Source of the DNA: Bacillota bacterium
GTDB lineage: Bacteria; Bacillota; Clostridia; Lachnospirales; Lachnospiraceae
Length of the DNA: 64,000 bases
Direction of reading: 5' to 3'
NCBI GenBank assembly: GCA_023411555.1
Contig: JAEYOQ010000057.1
Coordinates: 124,001 to 188,000 of the forward strand
Both the position numbers and the translations under genes were made by a program. Position 1 is the first letter of the stretch; each line of letters opens with the position of its first letter. This document shows positions 1 to 8,301 of the stretch, in pieces. The notes beneath the pieces were generated by a model. It had not been told where the DNA came from. It made no database searches and worked only from the letters and a program-made list of their open reading frames with translations.

Positions 1-2
1 AG

Positions 3-179
3 CAAAGGATGCGTTCGCTACCTATAAGAGGGAGGCTATTCATGTTTTTTGGGGGTGCCTTACTGTTTTTTGGTGTATCTTACTCGATTGGAGATTATTC
101 TGCATTTATAGCGTATTTGTCTAGTGAATTGATTGTATCTATTGTTCGAAGATTGAAGGGGGAGTATGTTGAAAGGTAA
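3..179 (+). CDS. 3' end of a small membrane protein (partial)
   Basis: An open frame runs in from the left edge of the window and stops at a TAA at 177-179, giving 58 visible residues. A possible internal ATG lies at 42. The visible part has one hydrophobic stretch rich in F, G, L and V, followed by a second short hydrophobic run and a basic tail ending in VRRLKGEYVER. This suggests a small membrane protein or the C-terminus of a larger one. I do not recognise a family. The gene is cut by the window edge, so its true start and length are unknown. Confidence 0.4.
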   Translation, partial: QRMRSLPIRGRLFMFFGGALLFFGVSYSIGDYSAFIAYLSSELIVSIVRRLKGEYVER

Positions 180-227
180 AGACAATAAAAAGCACGCTTT
201 GCGAGCTATCTATCGTCATATATAAAA

Positions 228-256
228 GGAACGTCGCTAGTTACAGCAGACGTTCC
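228..256 (-). terminator. Hairpin, likely terminator of the CBS-domain protein gene
   Basis: The arms GGAACGTC (228-235) and GACGTTCC (249-256) form an 8-bp perfect stem with a 13-nt loop. On the minus strand the hairpin is followed by TTTTATATAT, so it can terminate the minus-strand gene that ends at 273. Confidence 0.55.
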
Positions 257-272
257 ATGGTTGATTATATTT

Positions 273-1568
273 TTAATTTTCTTCGCTCTTATTATTTGTC
301 TCTGTATCAGAGTCCTTACCCTTCAGAAGAATATGAACCTTATCTACACGGTTCTTAACGACTTCAGCAACAGTGAACACTACATTGTTGTCAGTTACCG
401 TCTCGCCTTCCTCAGGTAGATGATCCAGAAGGTATATAATATGACCAGCGATTGAGTCATAATCATCAGACTCAAGCTTCAGTCCAAGTGCTTCATTAAT
501 CTCATCAAGCTTTGTAAATCCATCGACCAGATATTCATTTTCCGATATTGCTTGAATACTATCCTCCTCATCATCGTCGTATTCATCCCGAATATCACCG
601 ACGATCTCTTCGAGTAAATCCTCAATGGTTATGAGTCCGACGGTTGCACCATATTCATCAAGTACGATGGCAAGTGAGATGGAATTTCTTCTCATCTCGA
701 TTAATAGCTCTGAGGTCTTCTTGTACTCATAGGTAAAGTATGGTTCTCTAATGATATTTGATATGCAGAATTCTTCCTTATTACCGTTATAGAAGAAAAC
801 ATCCTTCAGATTCACGATACCAATTACATTATCCCGTGTTTCTGAATATACAGGCATTCTTGTATATTTTTCCTCTGAAAAGGCTTGTACCAGCTCATCA
901 TAGGTTAATTCAACATTTGCAAATGCCATATCGGTACGAGGTACCATAACATCCTTCGCTAATGCATCACCGAAATCAACTACATTGGTTATCATCCTAC
1001 GTTCTTCGCTTTCGATGACACCCTCTTCATGACTATATTCAAGTAGGGTTCGAAGCTCATTCTCTGTAATAGCAGAGGTTTTTGCTTTGACATCGATATG
1101 AAACAGCATCATTATTCCGTTGCAAAATTGGTTCAGAACAAGTACCAGGGGTGTTAACAGCTTCGTTAGTAAGTAAATTGGGCCTGCAATTGCGAACGCC
1201 ACCCTCTCAGGGAAGATGGTTGCTATCGTCTTAGGCAATATCGAGCCAAAGGTTAAATAGAGAAGAATAAGTACAGCGATGGATAAACCTACCCATTCGT
1301 TACCCCAGTACCGGATCGCCATAGTTGTTGCCAAGGCAGAAGCGGTTAGCTTCGTTATATTCTTGCAAATCAGTATGGAACTTAGCATCTTTCGTGGTTC
1401 TTCAATTAGTTTACTAACAGTTTTTGCACCTCTTACATCATCGTCCTCAAAAGAGCGGATGCGTAGCTTATTCACACCATTTAATGCTGCTTCTGAACAA
1501 GTAAAGAAAGCGGAAAGTAAAAATAGAATAATCAATATAATCGGTTGCGTGGCGTCACCGAGGTCCAA
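273..1568 (-). CDS. CNNM/CBS-domain membrane protein (CorC/HlyC-like hemolysin family)
   Basis: The 431-residue protein has the usual three-part layout of the family. An N-terminal DUF21/CNNM membrane domain spans roughly residues 8-170, with several hydrophobic segments and a conserved SEAALNGVNK region after the first. A pair of CBS domains spans about 205-325 (MVPRTDM at its start, EYGATVGLITIEDLLEEIVG at its end). A C-terminal CorC_HlyC domain covers about 340-420. Family members bind adenine nucleotides through the CBS pair and have been linked to Mg2+ or Co2+ transport; the hemolysin name is historical. The start is a TTG (1566-1568) placed 8 nt after AGGAG on the minus strand. The tail is acidic and hydrophilic. 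The substrate cannot be told from sequence. Confidence 0.9.
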   Translation of the reverse strand: MDLGDATQPIILIILFLLSAFFTCSEAALNGVNKLRIRSFEDDDVRGAKTVSKLIEEPRKMLSSILICKNITKLTASALATTMAIRYWGNEWVGLSIAVLILLYLTFGSILPKTIATIFPERVAFAIAGPIYLLTKLLTPLVLVLNQFCNGIMMLFHIDVKAKTSAITENELRTLLEYSHEEGVIESEERRMITNVVDFGDALAKDVMVPRTDMAFANVELTYDELVQAFSEEKYTRMPVYSETRDNVIGIVNLKDVFFYNGNKEEFCISNIIREPYFTYEYKKTSELLIEMRRNSISLAIVLDEYGATVGLITIEDLLEEIVGDIRDEYDDDEEDSIQAISENEYLVDGFTKLDEINEALGLKLESDDYDSIAGHIIYLLDHLPEEGETVTDNNVVFTVAEVVKNRVDKVHILLKGKDSDTETNNKSEEN

Positions 1569-1621
1569 AGTATCATCTCCTAAATCATTTTATTGAAAAA
1601 TTTGTACTTTTTCAATTTCTC

Positions 1622-1650
1622 ATCTTACAGTAAGTGTGACACAATGTCAA
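1622..1650 (-). promoter_or_regulatory. Sigma-A type promoter for the CBS-domain protein gene
   Basis: On the minus strand a perfect -35 TTGACA (1645-1650) is followed after 17 bp by TAAGAT (1622-1627), about 55 nt upstream of the TTG start. Between promoter and start lies a 9-bp hairpin (ATTGAAAAA at 1592-1600 against TTTTTCAAT at 1608-1616). The rest of the 1569-1894 gap shows no other clear signal apart from the ribosome site of the next gene. Confidence 0.6.
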
Positions 1651-1894
1651 GTTTTTGGGCTGCTTTTATAGTTATTTTATACATAATGATGACTCTGGAG
1701 GAGACTATCGTCCTTGAAATAGACGAATATCTGAATGGATAATCAGCTTCTTAGTGAGTTGGATAGAGGTACTAAAATATGCTATGCGGTATCTGTTGAT
1801 TCCTATTGAGAAATTCTTGAAATTGTTGTATGATTGAAAGCAGAGTTGTGTTAATATTGTTCGCTGTTGCTGTAACACCCTAGGAGGAAATAAA

Positions 1895-2509
1895 TTGAGG
1901 AAGAAGTCCCATATATCACTTGCGAAGTACCTGATGAATAACTTGAATGTACAGGATCTATGTGAACATAAGAAAGCCTTTTACATTGGAAGTATTCTAC
2001 CGGATATTAAGCCGTCGTTCCTAACGAAGAGACATACAATTGAGGAGACCTTTGACATTCTTATTAATGAGATTAAGAAGATTACAATAGATTATGATAT
2101 CAATAAAGGCATCAATAGCTATTACGCCAGACATCTGGGGGTTATCACCCACTATCTGTCTGATTATTGTACCTTTCCTCATAATTCTATTTTTACAGGT
2201 ACCTTATCAGAGCACTGCTATTACGAGAAGGAGCTTAAGTTTTCTCTCAAAGAGTATGTTCAAAGTGCTTCTGCTCAGAGACAGCGTACGGAATGCAAGA
2301 AGTCCCAAACCATCGAGGAGATTAGTCTTTTCATTCAAAAAACTCATCAGGAATATCTGAGAGCAATCAAGACGGTTAAGGGCGATATTCAATATATCAT
2401 AGAGCTTTGCTTCAAGGTGGTCGATGCGATATTGATGTTCTTTGAATTGGAATGGAAGCATTTTAAGAGTGAACTTGCTATGGAGAATAATCTACAGATC
2501 GATTGCTAG
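1895..2509 (+). CDS. Zinc-dependent phospholipase C-like protein
   Basis: The 204-residue protein starts MRKKSHISLAKYLM and resembles the zinc-dependent phospholipase C / S1-P1 nuclease-like helical family (Zn_dep_PLPC). Histidines and aspartates are spaced as metal ligands in the family: H6, a LPDIKPSF segment with a His-rich KRHTIEE stretch, RHLGVITHYLSDYCTFPHN near residues 84-103, and a following CYYEKEL segment. There is no obvious signal peptide, so the protein is probably cytoplasmic. Clostridial genomes often carry such intracellular members, whose function is not established. The start is TTG at 1895, 7 nt after a strong TAGGAGGAAA site. It stands alone between opposite-facing genes and its own terminator. 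Confidence 0.7.
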   Translation: MRKKSHISLAKYLMNNLNVQDLCEHKKAFYIGSILPDIKPSFLTKRHTIEETFDILINEIKKITIDYDINKGINSYYARHLGVITHYLSDYCTFPHNSIFTGTLSEHCYYEKELKFSLKEYVQSASAQRQRTECKKSQTIEEISLFIQKTHQEYLRAIKTVKGDIQYIIELCFKVVDAILMFFELEWKHFKSELAMENNLQIDC

Positions 2510-2532
2510 TATATATAACATGAATCATTTCT

Positions 2533-2566
2533 AACCCTGTCAGATCATACTGTACAGGGTTTTTTT
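2533..2566 (+). terminator. Rho-independent terminator after the phospholipase-like gene
   Basis: AACCCTGT (2533-2540) pairs with ACAGGGTT (2554-2561) and the stem is followed by a run of T residues to 2566. Confidence 0.85.
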
Positions 2567-2766
2567 ATGCATAAGTGTATATGAGGAGGCTGTATTTAAT
2601 ATTGAAATTCGAGAGATCTTATTATATCATAGCATAAAGCATATTCATGAGCTTCAGCACCAATCGAATAATTACAAGCAGGTTTGATTGCATTATGCTT
2701 ACTACGCATTATCATATCTACAGGTTATCGTAATAAAACCATGGTTCCTAAAAGGGGATATCTGAT

Positions 2767-3837
2767 ATGGAGAACAGTTTATACAAGGGAAAGCTGATAT
2801 GTACCTATGATCTGAAGGATGAGAATGGCATCTATTATGAAGATATGGTCCTAGAATGGAAGGAAGCAGCCGCTGGCCGCTGCTTACATTGTGTGGATTG
2901 CGGGGCGCCGGTTTATCTGGCGGCAGGTCCAATTAAGGAGCCATATTTTGCACATTACGATGTTGAGGAATGTAATTATGATAGCGGGCAGGAATCCGAG
3001 GAGCTGAAAAAGGGCAAGAGACTCCTGTATCATTTATTGAGACGAAGCTTTCCAGACAGCAATATTCAAGCCAGATATCGATTGGAGAATGGGATGTATA
3101 GCACTCTATTCTGTGATTATAATAGTAAACTAATTGCAATAGATTATCGCTTAGTCAATAATAGCCTTGAGAAATTTCGTCTGCGAGATGAGTATTATCA
3201 GAGCCACCGAATTAAGGTTATTTATATTCTTGGGAAACGAAAGGAGAATAATACCAAGCAGCCTGATTGGTACCAGAATTTAATCCAGCATGCTATGGGA
3301 TATCTGGCCTTCTTAGACCCAGAGAAAGAGCAGCTGATCTTGAAGAGATACTTTGGTTATCGTCTGGGTAGGGAGAGACACTTTAAGAATTGTCGTAAGG
3401 TTTATCCCATCAAGGAGCTGACCATAGACATTACTGGAACGATGCTCTGTGATTTTGATGCTTTGTGCCGTGAGACAGAACAGCAGATTGAGGCTGAGAA
3501 GTCAAGCTATGAACGTATGCAGGATAAGCTTCGAAGACTTCGCGAGGAGAAGCTAAGATATGAGCAGGAAGAGCGAATGCGTATGGAAGCATATCGAAGA
3601 CAGCAGGAATGTCTGGCAGACAAGGATAAGCAATATGGGTTAGAGGAAGCTCACCATGATAGTCAGAGAGAGACTCCGATACTTATAATTGAGCGTAGTA
3701 AGGAGGAGATCCTGGCACTTGGTTTGAATGTCAGCCTTTATCATAAATGTGTAGCAATGATAAGGCAGGGAGAGGGACATCTGGTATCAAAGAAATATTA
3801 TGACCTGATAATGGCCAATGATGAACAGGAGGAATAA
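2767..3837 (+). CDS. CoiA-like protein with zinc-ribbon N-terminus and coiled coil
   Basis: The 356-residue protein has the layout of the competence CoiA family. A CHCVDCGAPVYL zinc-knuckle-like segment lies around residues 40-51, then PYFAHYD and a Cys near residue 76, then a KGKRLLYHLL helix. A core of the type D-x(7)-AIDYR-x(12)-R-x(2)-YYQ...KVIYIL follows (about residues 118-155), aligning with the restriction-like nuclease core of CoiA. The family usually has E and Q in the IE-Q strand, while here it reads IDYR, so catalytic activity is uncertain. Residues 235-285 form a charged coiled coil. The start ATG follows AAAGGGG by 9 nt. It lies 6 nt upstream of the YbaK-like gene and is probably co-transcribed with it. 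CoiA supports DNA uptake, but no other competence gene is nearby. Confidence 0.6.
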   Translation: MENSLYKGKLICTYDLKDENGIYYEDMVLEWKEAAAGRCLHCVDCGAPVYLAAGPIKEPYFAHYDVEECNYDSGQESEELKKGKRLLYHLLRRSFPDSNIQARYRLENGMYSTLFCDYNSKLIAIDYRLVNNSLEKFRLRDEYYQSHRIKVIYILGKRKENNTKQPDWYQNLIQHAMGYLAFLDPEKEQLILKRYFGYRLGRERHFKNCRKVYPIKELTIDITGTMLCDFDALCRETEQQIEAEKSSYERMQDKLRRLREEKLRYEQEERMRMEAYRRQQECLADKDKQYGLEEAHHDSQRETPILIIERSKEEILALGLNVSLYHKCVAMIRQGEGHLVSKKYYDLIMANDEQEE

Positions 3838-3843
3838 AATACT

Positions 3844-4305
3844 ATGGCTATAGAAAATGTTAGAGAATATATGAAGAGATGGGGAAGAGATAAGGATATT
3901 CTTGAGTTTGATACCTCTAGTGCGACGGTTGAATTAGCCGCCAATGCCCTTGGAGTTACTCCCGGTAGAATTGCCAAGACCTTATCCTTTCGGACGGAGG
4001 AAGGGGCCCTATTAATCGTAGCGGCAGGAGATGCCAGGATTGATAATGCCAAGTTTAAGACTGAGTTTAATAGAAAAGCTAAGATGCTAACGCCCGAGGA
4101 GGTTATGGAATATACAGGGCATGCAATTGGTGGTGTTTGTCCCTTCGCACTCAAAGAAGAACTTCCTGTGTATATGGACATTTCTTTGAAACGATTTGCT
4201 ACTGTATTTCCTGCCTGTGGGAGCAGTAATTCAGCCATTGAGCTTACCTGCGAGGAGCTAGAGGAATATTCGGGCAGCAGCCGTTGGGTCGATGTCTGCA
4301 AATAA
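3844..4305 (+). CDS. YbaK/EbsC-family aminoacyl-tRNA deacylase
   Basis: The 153-residue protein matches the YbaK/ProX/EbsC fold. Family members hydrolyse mischarged aminoacyl-tRNA, typically Cys-tRNA(Pro), or act as free-standing editing domains. Visible marks are the N-terminal STATVELAANALG-like segment, an AGDARIDNAKFK segment that contains the conserved lysine, and the GGVCPFAL motif near residues 96-103 that forms the substrate pocket. Length is normal for a stand-alone member. It starts 6 nt after the CoiA-like gene, within the same transcript. The exact tRNA or amino-acid specificity cannot be read from sequence. Confidence 0.85.
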   Translation: MAIENVREYMKRWGRDKDILEFDTSSATVELAANALGVTPGRIAKTLSFRTEEGALLIVAAGDARIDNAKFKTEFNRKAKMLTPEEVMEYTGHAIGGVCPFALKEELPVYMDISLKRFATVFPACGSSNSAIELTCEELEEYSGSSRWVDVCK

Positions 4306-4318
4306 GTAATAAATAATG

Positions 4319-4380
4319 CACCTTACCATAGACTGCTGCTGTCAGGGAGCTTGTGATTGCAGCATTGCGATGGTAAGGTG
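4319..4380. terminator. Bidirectional terminator between convergent genes
   Basis: CACCTTACCAT (4319-4329) pairs perfectly with ATGGTAAGGTG (4370-4380). The 40-nt interior contains a second weaker stem-loop. It lies between a plus-strand gene end (4305) and a minus-strand gene end (4388). Confidence 0.6.
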
Positions 4381-4387
4381 TTTGAAA

Positions 4388-4924
4388 TTAATCCTCTATA
4401 GTTTTCTTGTTTATGGCTTTAAAGGCCTTTGTAATCTCTGCGATATATAGATAATGATAATCGTCATTTTGATAGAAGTTTGTTTTAAATCGTTCTTCCA
4501 GAATACAATCACCACTCATCTGCTGTACATAGAGCTTTTTACAGATTAGCACATTGGAAGCCTCTAAGAAGAAGGGAGTATTATTATAACGATCCAGGGT
4601 TAAACCACTATTGGTAATCTTGTCCTCATTACGGCCAGATACCGATCCAAGATAGTTGAGTCTATCCTTATACTCCTTATCCAGAAAGCTAAGGGAGAAG
4701 GTATCCTCCCGATCTAAAAATTCCTTCGTATAACGTTGTGGACGTACTACAATAAAGGCCACATTCTTACCATACATAACTCCAAGACCGCCCCAGGAGG
4801 CAGTCATTGTATTTACCTTATTCTCATCACCGGCAGTTATTAACATCCATTCCTTACCAATCAATTGGAAGGGATTTCTTCGTATCATATCCGGTGAAAG
4901 CTCTTTGAATTCATTCATATGCAT
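4388..4924 (-). CDS. Flavin reductase-like FMN-binding protein
   Basis: The 178-residue protein belongs to the flavin reductase-like split-barrel family. It has the usual N-terminal strand (WMLITAGDENKVNTMTASWGGLGV, residues about 26-49) followed by a VVRPQRYTKEFLD segment, which lines the FMN site in this family. Such proteins bind FMN and take part in flavin or small redox reactions; the partner is unknown. Two starts are possible: ATG at 4924, 4 nt after AAGGAG, or ATG at 4918, 10 nt after it. They differ by two residues. The gene is monocistronic and converges on the YbaK-like gene across a shared hairpin. Confidence 0.8.
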   Translation of the reverse strand: MHMNEFKELSPDMIRRNPFQLIGKEWMLITAGDENKVNTMTASWGGLGVMYGKNVAFIVVRPQRYTKEFLDREDTFSLSFLDKEYKDRLNYLGSVSGRNEDKITNSGLTLDRYNNTPFFLEASNVLICKKLYVQQMSGDCILEERFKTNFYQNDDYHYLYIAEITKAFKAINKKTIED

Positions 4925-5079
4925 TTATCTCCTTTTGCATTTATTCCCGCCTCGCATGAAGCAGTAATCGACAATAACGAATACCTTGGCAGTTCGGTAT
5001 CCTTAAATTGCCATATCAGAATCGATATTAGTATTATACGATAAGACAATCAGGGATGCAACGATACATTAAAAATTTC

Positions 5080-5106
5080 ACAAACATAGAAGGGTAGCAT
5101 ATACTA
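5080..5106 (+). promoter_or_regulatory. Candidate mother-cell (SigK/SigE-type) promoter of the split spore-lytic gene
   Basis: A CATATACTA box (5098-5106) fits the CATAnnnTA -10 consensus known for SigK. An AC dinucleotide at 5080-5081 is placed 16 bp upstream, as in SigK promoters. The box also partly fits the SigE consensus. It lies about 35 nt upstream of the ATG at 5141. No sigma-A promoter of comparable quality was seen in the gap 4925-5140. The consensus is short, so chance occurrence is possible. Confidence 0.4.
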
Positions 5107-5140
5107 ATTACATAGCCTTGATAAATAAAGGATGTTATAT

Positions 5141-6001
5141 ATGATTATTCATGTAGTGCAGGCCGGAGATACACTAAGCTCAATCGCAAATCAATACGGA
5201 GTGTCTTCAGAGCGAATAATAATAGAAAATGAACTTCCGAATCCAGATAATTTAGTCGTAGGTCAGAGCTTAGGAATTCGGGTACCTGAGGTGGTGCATA
5301 CTGTAGCGGAGGGAGATACCTTATATAGTATAGCGGAGCAATATGATGTACCCCCTAATCGTATACTCCAGAACAATCCCAGAGTTGCCGTTAATGAATT
5401 TCTAAGCGTTGGTGAGGAGCTTGTGATAACCTATGAAGGAGATCAAGTGGAGGATACGCTTGTTATCAATGGATACGCATATCCATTCATAGATAGAGAA
5501 GTACTTAGAAGCACCCTTCCTTTTCTGACTTACTTATCTATCTTTACCTATGGCTTCACACCGGAAGGTGAGTTAGTAACCATAGATGATGAAGAGCTGA
5601 TTGCATTAGCGATCGAGTTCGGTGTTGGTCCGGTTATGATGCTGGCTCCAATGAATGCTGAGCAGACCTTTGACAGTAGTATAGCCCATGCTATGTTTAT
5701 TAATCCAACAGGGCAGGCAAATTTGATTAATAATATTGTGACTACTATGCAAGCAAAGGGCTATGTAGGTTTGGATATCGATTTTGAGTTTGTGCTTCCT
5801 GAGGATAAGCAAAATTTCTTGAATTTTATAACAGCAGTCAATGAAAGGCTGAATGAGGAAGGCTTAATTACCTTTGTTGCACTAGCCCCGAAAACCTCAG
5901 GTGAGATGACCGGATTACTTTATGAAGCCCATGATTATCCGACCATTGGTGCAGTAGCTGATATGATTCTACTGATGACCTATGAGTGGGGTTATACATA
6001 A
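5141..6001 (+). CDS. SleL/YaaH-type LysM-GH18 spore glycosidase, 5' part of a split gene
   Basis: This is the N-terminal two thirds of a cortex-lytic or spore-coat glycosidase of the SleL/YaaH class. LysM domains lie at about residues 1-47 (VQAGDTLSSIANQYGV) and 48-94 (VAEGDTLYSIAEQYDV). A GH18 barrel follows, with the catalytic motif GLDIDFEF around residue 216. SleL enzymes cleave cortex peptidoglycan bearing muramic-delta-lactam during germination. The frame ends at TAA 5999-6001, two codons after ...EWGY, exactly where a 3.3-kb element begins; the rest of the barrel is at 9282-9708. ATG 5141 is preferred over 5132 because AAAGGA at about 5127 is then correctly spaced. Joined at the shared TATAC core, the gene encodes about 427 residues, a normal length. 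The truncated product alone would lack the end of the barrel. Confidence 0.9.
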   Translation: MIIHVVQAGDTLSSIANQYGVSSERIIIENELPNPDNLVVGQSLGIRVPEVVHTVAEGDTLYSIAEQYDVPPNRILQNNPRVAVNEFLSVGEELVITYEGDQVEDTLVINGYAYPFIDREVLRSTLPFLTYLSIFTYGFTPEGELVTIDDEELIALAIEFGVGPVMMLAPMNAEQTFDSSIAHAMFINPTGQANLINNIVTTMQAKGYVGLDIDFEFVLPEDKQNFLNFITAVNERLNEEGLITFVALAPKTSGEMTGLLYEAHDYPTIGAVADMILLMTYEWGYT

Positions 6002-6012
6002 ACCCATACAGC
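5978..6012 (+). other. Left attachment junction (attL-like) of the intervening element
   Basis: Coding sequence of the split gene runs up to the 5-bp core TATAC (5993-5997). From 5998 on, the sequence belongs to the element and includes CCCATAC (6003-6009), one arm of the circle-junction dyad. The same core recurs at 9277-9281. The central AC (5996-5997) is the likely crossover dinucleotide of a large serine recombinase. Confidence 0.75.
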
Positions 6013-6025
6013 TTATAGGTGATGA

Positions 6026-7636
6026 TTAAAATTTCTCGATTTTAGGATCAATAACAAGCTCAAAGTTTTTATTATCTCGATTGCCTTTCCTATTTGGTTC
6101 ATTCTTGGTATAAGTAATCTTTTCAATCAATTCCTTCAAAGCTTCATTTCTCATGGAAGCCTCTTCTATATTAAAATACTCACTTAGTATTTGCTCAGCT
6201 CTGGGGATATATATATCATGATAGGCTGATTGCCTATATAGGTTTTCCAGTTCTTTCTTATTATTAGCTATGGATTTCTCAAGGGTCTCAATCTCAGAAG
6301 ATAACCTTTTGTTACGCATATCAAATATATTAGGAGAGTAGACCCCCTGTTCTAAAAAATCATGGAGCTTATCACGCTGACCGATTAATTTGCAGAGCTC
6401 TAGCTGCATCTGATTGATAGCAGACTTTGCTGTTGTGATAGAATCTGAGTAGGGATTTTCTATTCTCCAGGTATTCCACTTGACCTTAAAGTCATTCAAC
6501 CACACACCCATAGCTTGTAGCACTACATTCTCAACCAGATACATCGGAGAAGATATATTATCACATCTGGTATTTGGACATTTTATAATATCATATGGTG
6601 TTTTGCTCGTCTTGGAAAGTCTAGTCATAAGCCCTCCACATTTACCGCAATAGATAAGACCAGACAAAGGATTTTTAAGAGTTTCATTACCGGGTACCGG
6701 AGCGTGACCTCTGGAAGCCATAAGCTGCTGAGCCGAATTATATGTGCTTATATCGATTATCGCTTCATGGATACCATCCTTTATCATGTAATCAGAGCTT
6801 CTGCTTCGTGCTCTCCGTACATGATTGCATTCATTGAATTTATTCTCCTTCTTATATCCCCACCGGATTTTACCTGCATAAATAGGGTTTTTAAGAATAT
6901 CGGTTACAGATGATTTCGTCCAAGAGGAGTTGACAAGAGGCTTATAGCCCATGTTATTTAATTCATCTGCGATTCGTGCTGCTCCCATTTTCTTTGTGAC
7001 ACCATCTGATTGAGTAAAACCATTCACATACCAATCATATATTAATCTTACGACATTCGCCTGCTCAGGAATAATCGCAAGAGTATAACCTTTATCATGT
7101 TTCATCTTGACTTTTTGGTACCCATAAGGAGCGACAGCTCCGATAAATTTACCCTCATCTAAGGAAGCGATTCTACCGCGTTGGAGGCGACGGTTGATAG
7201 TCTTAAATTCGCGCCGACTCATAAAAAGGGAGAACTCAAAGTACTCCTCATCAAATTCATCCTCTGGATTATAGGTCTTGGTTGGGGTGATAATCTTAGT
7301 GGAACTCCGTTTGAAAGCCTTTGCAACCATCCCTTGATCACTGGTATCACCTCTGGCCAGACGTTCCACTTCTACAACAAGGACTCCTTTCCATCTACCA
7401 CGTTCAACGTCCGCAAGTAACCGTTGCATCTCAGGGCGTGCAGCAATCGTTTCTCCGGAGACAATCTCACGATATATATTTTCTGGGCGTATTGTTAACT
7501 TAAGTCTGGTTGCAAGATCCATAAGTATATTCTCATGTCTGGCAAGTGTCTCACCTTCGCCTCTAGCCTCTGCTTCTTGATCTTTCCTAGACTTACGAAG
7601 GTAAAGACAATATTCATCATCGAAATATGTATCCAT
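6026..7636 (-). CDS. Large serine recombinase of the skin-like element
   Basis: The 536-residue protein is a large serine recombinase. The resolvase catalytic domain spans about residues 8-150, with the nucleophile in YLRKS (Ser16) and the ERLARG arginine segment near residue 92. The Recombinase DNA-binding domain covers about 165-290 (VRLIYDWYVNG...GAARIADELN). A zinc ribbon has Cys330, Cys333, Cys353 and Cys358, and a coiled-coil region covers about 405-470. All catalytic landmarks are present, so the enzyme looks intact. ATG 7636 is chosen over an upstream start at 7702 because AAAAGGAGGGG lies 6-10 nt before it. The gene ends 29 nt inside the left element boundary and reads towards it. 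The likely job is site-specific excision, restoring the interrupted gene. No clear promoter was identified upstream. Confidence 0.92.
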   Translation of the reverse strand: MDTYFDDEYCLYLRKSRKDQEAEARGEGETLARHENILMDLATRLKLTIRPENIYREIVSGETIAARPEMQRLLADVERGRWKGVLVVEVERLARGDTSDQGMVAKAFKRSSTKIITPTKTYNPEDEFDEEYFEFSLFMSRREFKTINRRLQRGRIASLDEGKFIGAVAPYGYQKVKMKHDKGYTLAIIPEQANVVRLIYDWYVNGFTQSDGVTKKMGAARIADELNNMGYKPLVNSSWTKSSVTDILKNPIYAGKIRWGYKKENKFNECNHVRRARSRSSDYMIKDGIHEAIIDISTYNSAQQLMASRGHAPVPGNETLKNPLSGLIYCGKCGGLMTRLSKTSKTPYDIIKCPNTRCDNISSPMYLVENVVLQAMGVWLNDFKVKWNTWRIENPYSDSITTAKSAINQMQLELCKLIGQRDKLHDFLEQGVYSPNIFDMRNKRLSSEIETLEKSIANNKKELENLYRQSAYHDIYIPRAEQILSEYFNIEEASMRNEALKELIEKITYTKNEPNRKGNRDNKNFELVIDPKIEKF

Positions 7637-7733
7637 AGAAGCCCCTCCTTTTCTTTTTTCAGATTCGAAAAGCCTTAGCATCAAGTACAACCAGAACGAC
7701 ATAATTTATATAAAGATACAGCTAGGTGATCAT

Positions 7734-7925
7734 GTGGCAGTAGTATTAGAACTTAATGTTGATGGAGCAAAAGTTAAGTTCCGGGATGTTGCTATACGGA
7801 GCAGTGAAGAGTCAGAAGAGATACTTCAGCGAGTAGCGGATAAGATGCTTCGATATCTCAATATGCAACATAATGCCAAAGGATGTAAGGAACTTGAACA
7901 TCATAAAGAGGACACCGTCCAATAG
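7734..7925 (+). CDS. Small protein of the intervening element, divergent from the recombinase
   Basis: A 63-residue ORF starts with GTG at 7734, 5 nt after an AGGTGAT ribosome-site-like sequence. It lies divergent to the recombinase with about 100 bp between starts. The N-terminus is MAVVLELNVDGAKVKFRDVA, a compact beta-hairpin-like segment, and the rest is a charged amphipathic helix with the tail CKELEHHKED. I do not recognise a family. Its position beside a large serine recombinase makes a directionality or regulatory factor thinkable, but nothing in the sequence proves that. The ATG at 7732 is in another frame. Confidence 0.45.
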   Translation: MAVVLELNVDGAKVKFRDVAIRSSEESEEILQRVADKMLRYLNMQHNAKGCKELEHHKEDTVQ

Positions 7926-8047
7926 GCAGTACTGATGAAGCCAATGTCGGTCCTCAGCTTGTATTAAATCAGATGATAAAGTCTTAATATCACCATATGA
8001 ACGAATGTACAATTAATTACATTTTCTTTTAACATTTTTTTATTGAA

Positions 8048-8075
8048 ATAGGTACTAATAGATTAACATAGTATA
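8048..8075 (+). promoter_or_regulatory. Weak candidate sporulation promoter inside the element
   Basis: ATA at 8048-8050 and CATAGTAT at 8067-8074 are separated by 16 bp, resembling a SigE promoter (ATA, then CATACAAT-like). It lies upstream of the 49-codon ORF and, further down, the CwlD-like gene. The remainder of 7926-8144 holds no ORF or structure that I can support. Confidence 0.25.
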
Positions 8076-8144
8076 AAGGAAAGATAGTAATACTATTAAT
8101 GCATATTGATATCAAGTGCATAAAAAGGGGATGAAGTAAAGATT

Positions 8145-8294
8145 ATGATTTCAAATGATGAACATTATGACGATGATCTTGAACAGGCGCAGTATATTCT
8201 TGATTGGATCGAGCGAAAAGAAGATAAGAAAAGAACAAGAAGAATGCATAAGGATGAATTTAAAGAAGAATCTAAAGAAAATACCAAGAATTAG
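8145..8294 (+). CDS. Small highly charged protein (49 residues)
   Basis: An ATG at 8145 opens a 49-codon frame ending at TAG 8292-8294. The product starts MISNDEHYDDDLEQAQYILDWIE and continues as a Lys/Arg/Glu-rich tail. It reads like a short acidic helix followed by a basic helix. GGGG and GAAG stretches upstream could act as a weak ribosome site, but spacing is not ideal. I do not recognise it. Support is its codon-like composition and its place directly before a hairpin that would terminate it. Confidence 0.35.
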   Translation: MISNDEHYDDDLEQAQYILDWIERKEDKKRTRRMHKDEFKEESKENTKN

Positions 8295-8301
8295 ATGAGG
8301 A

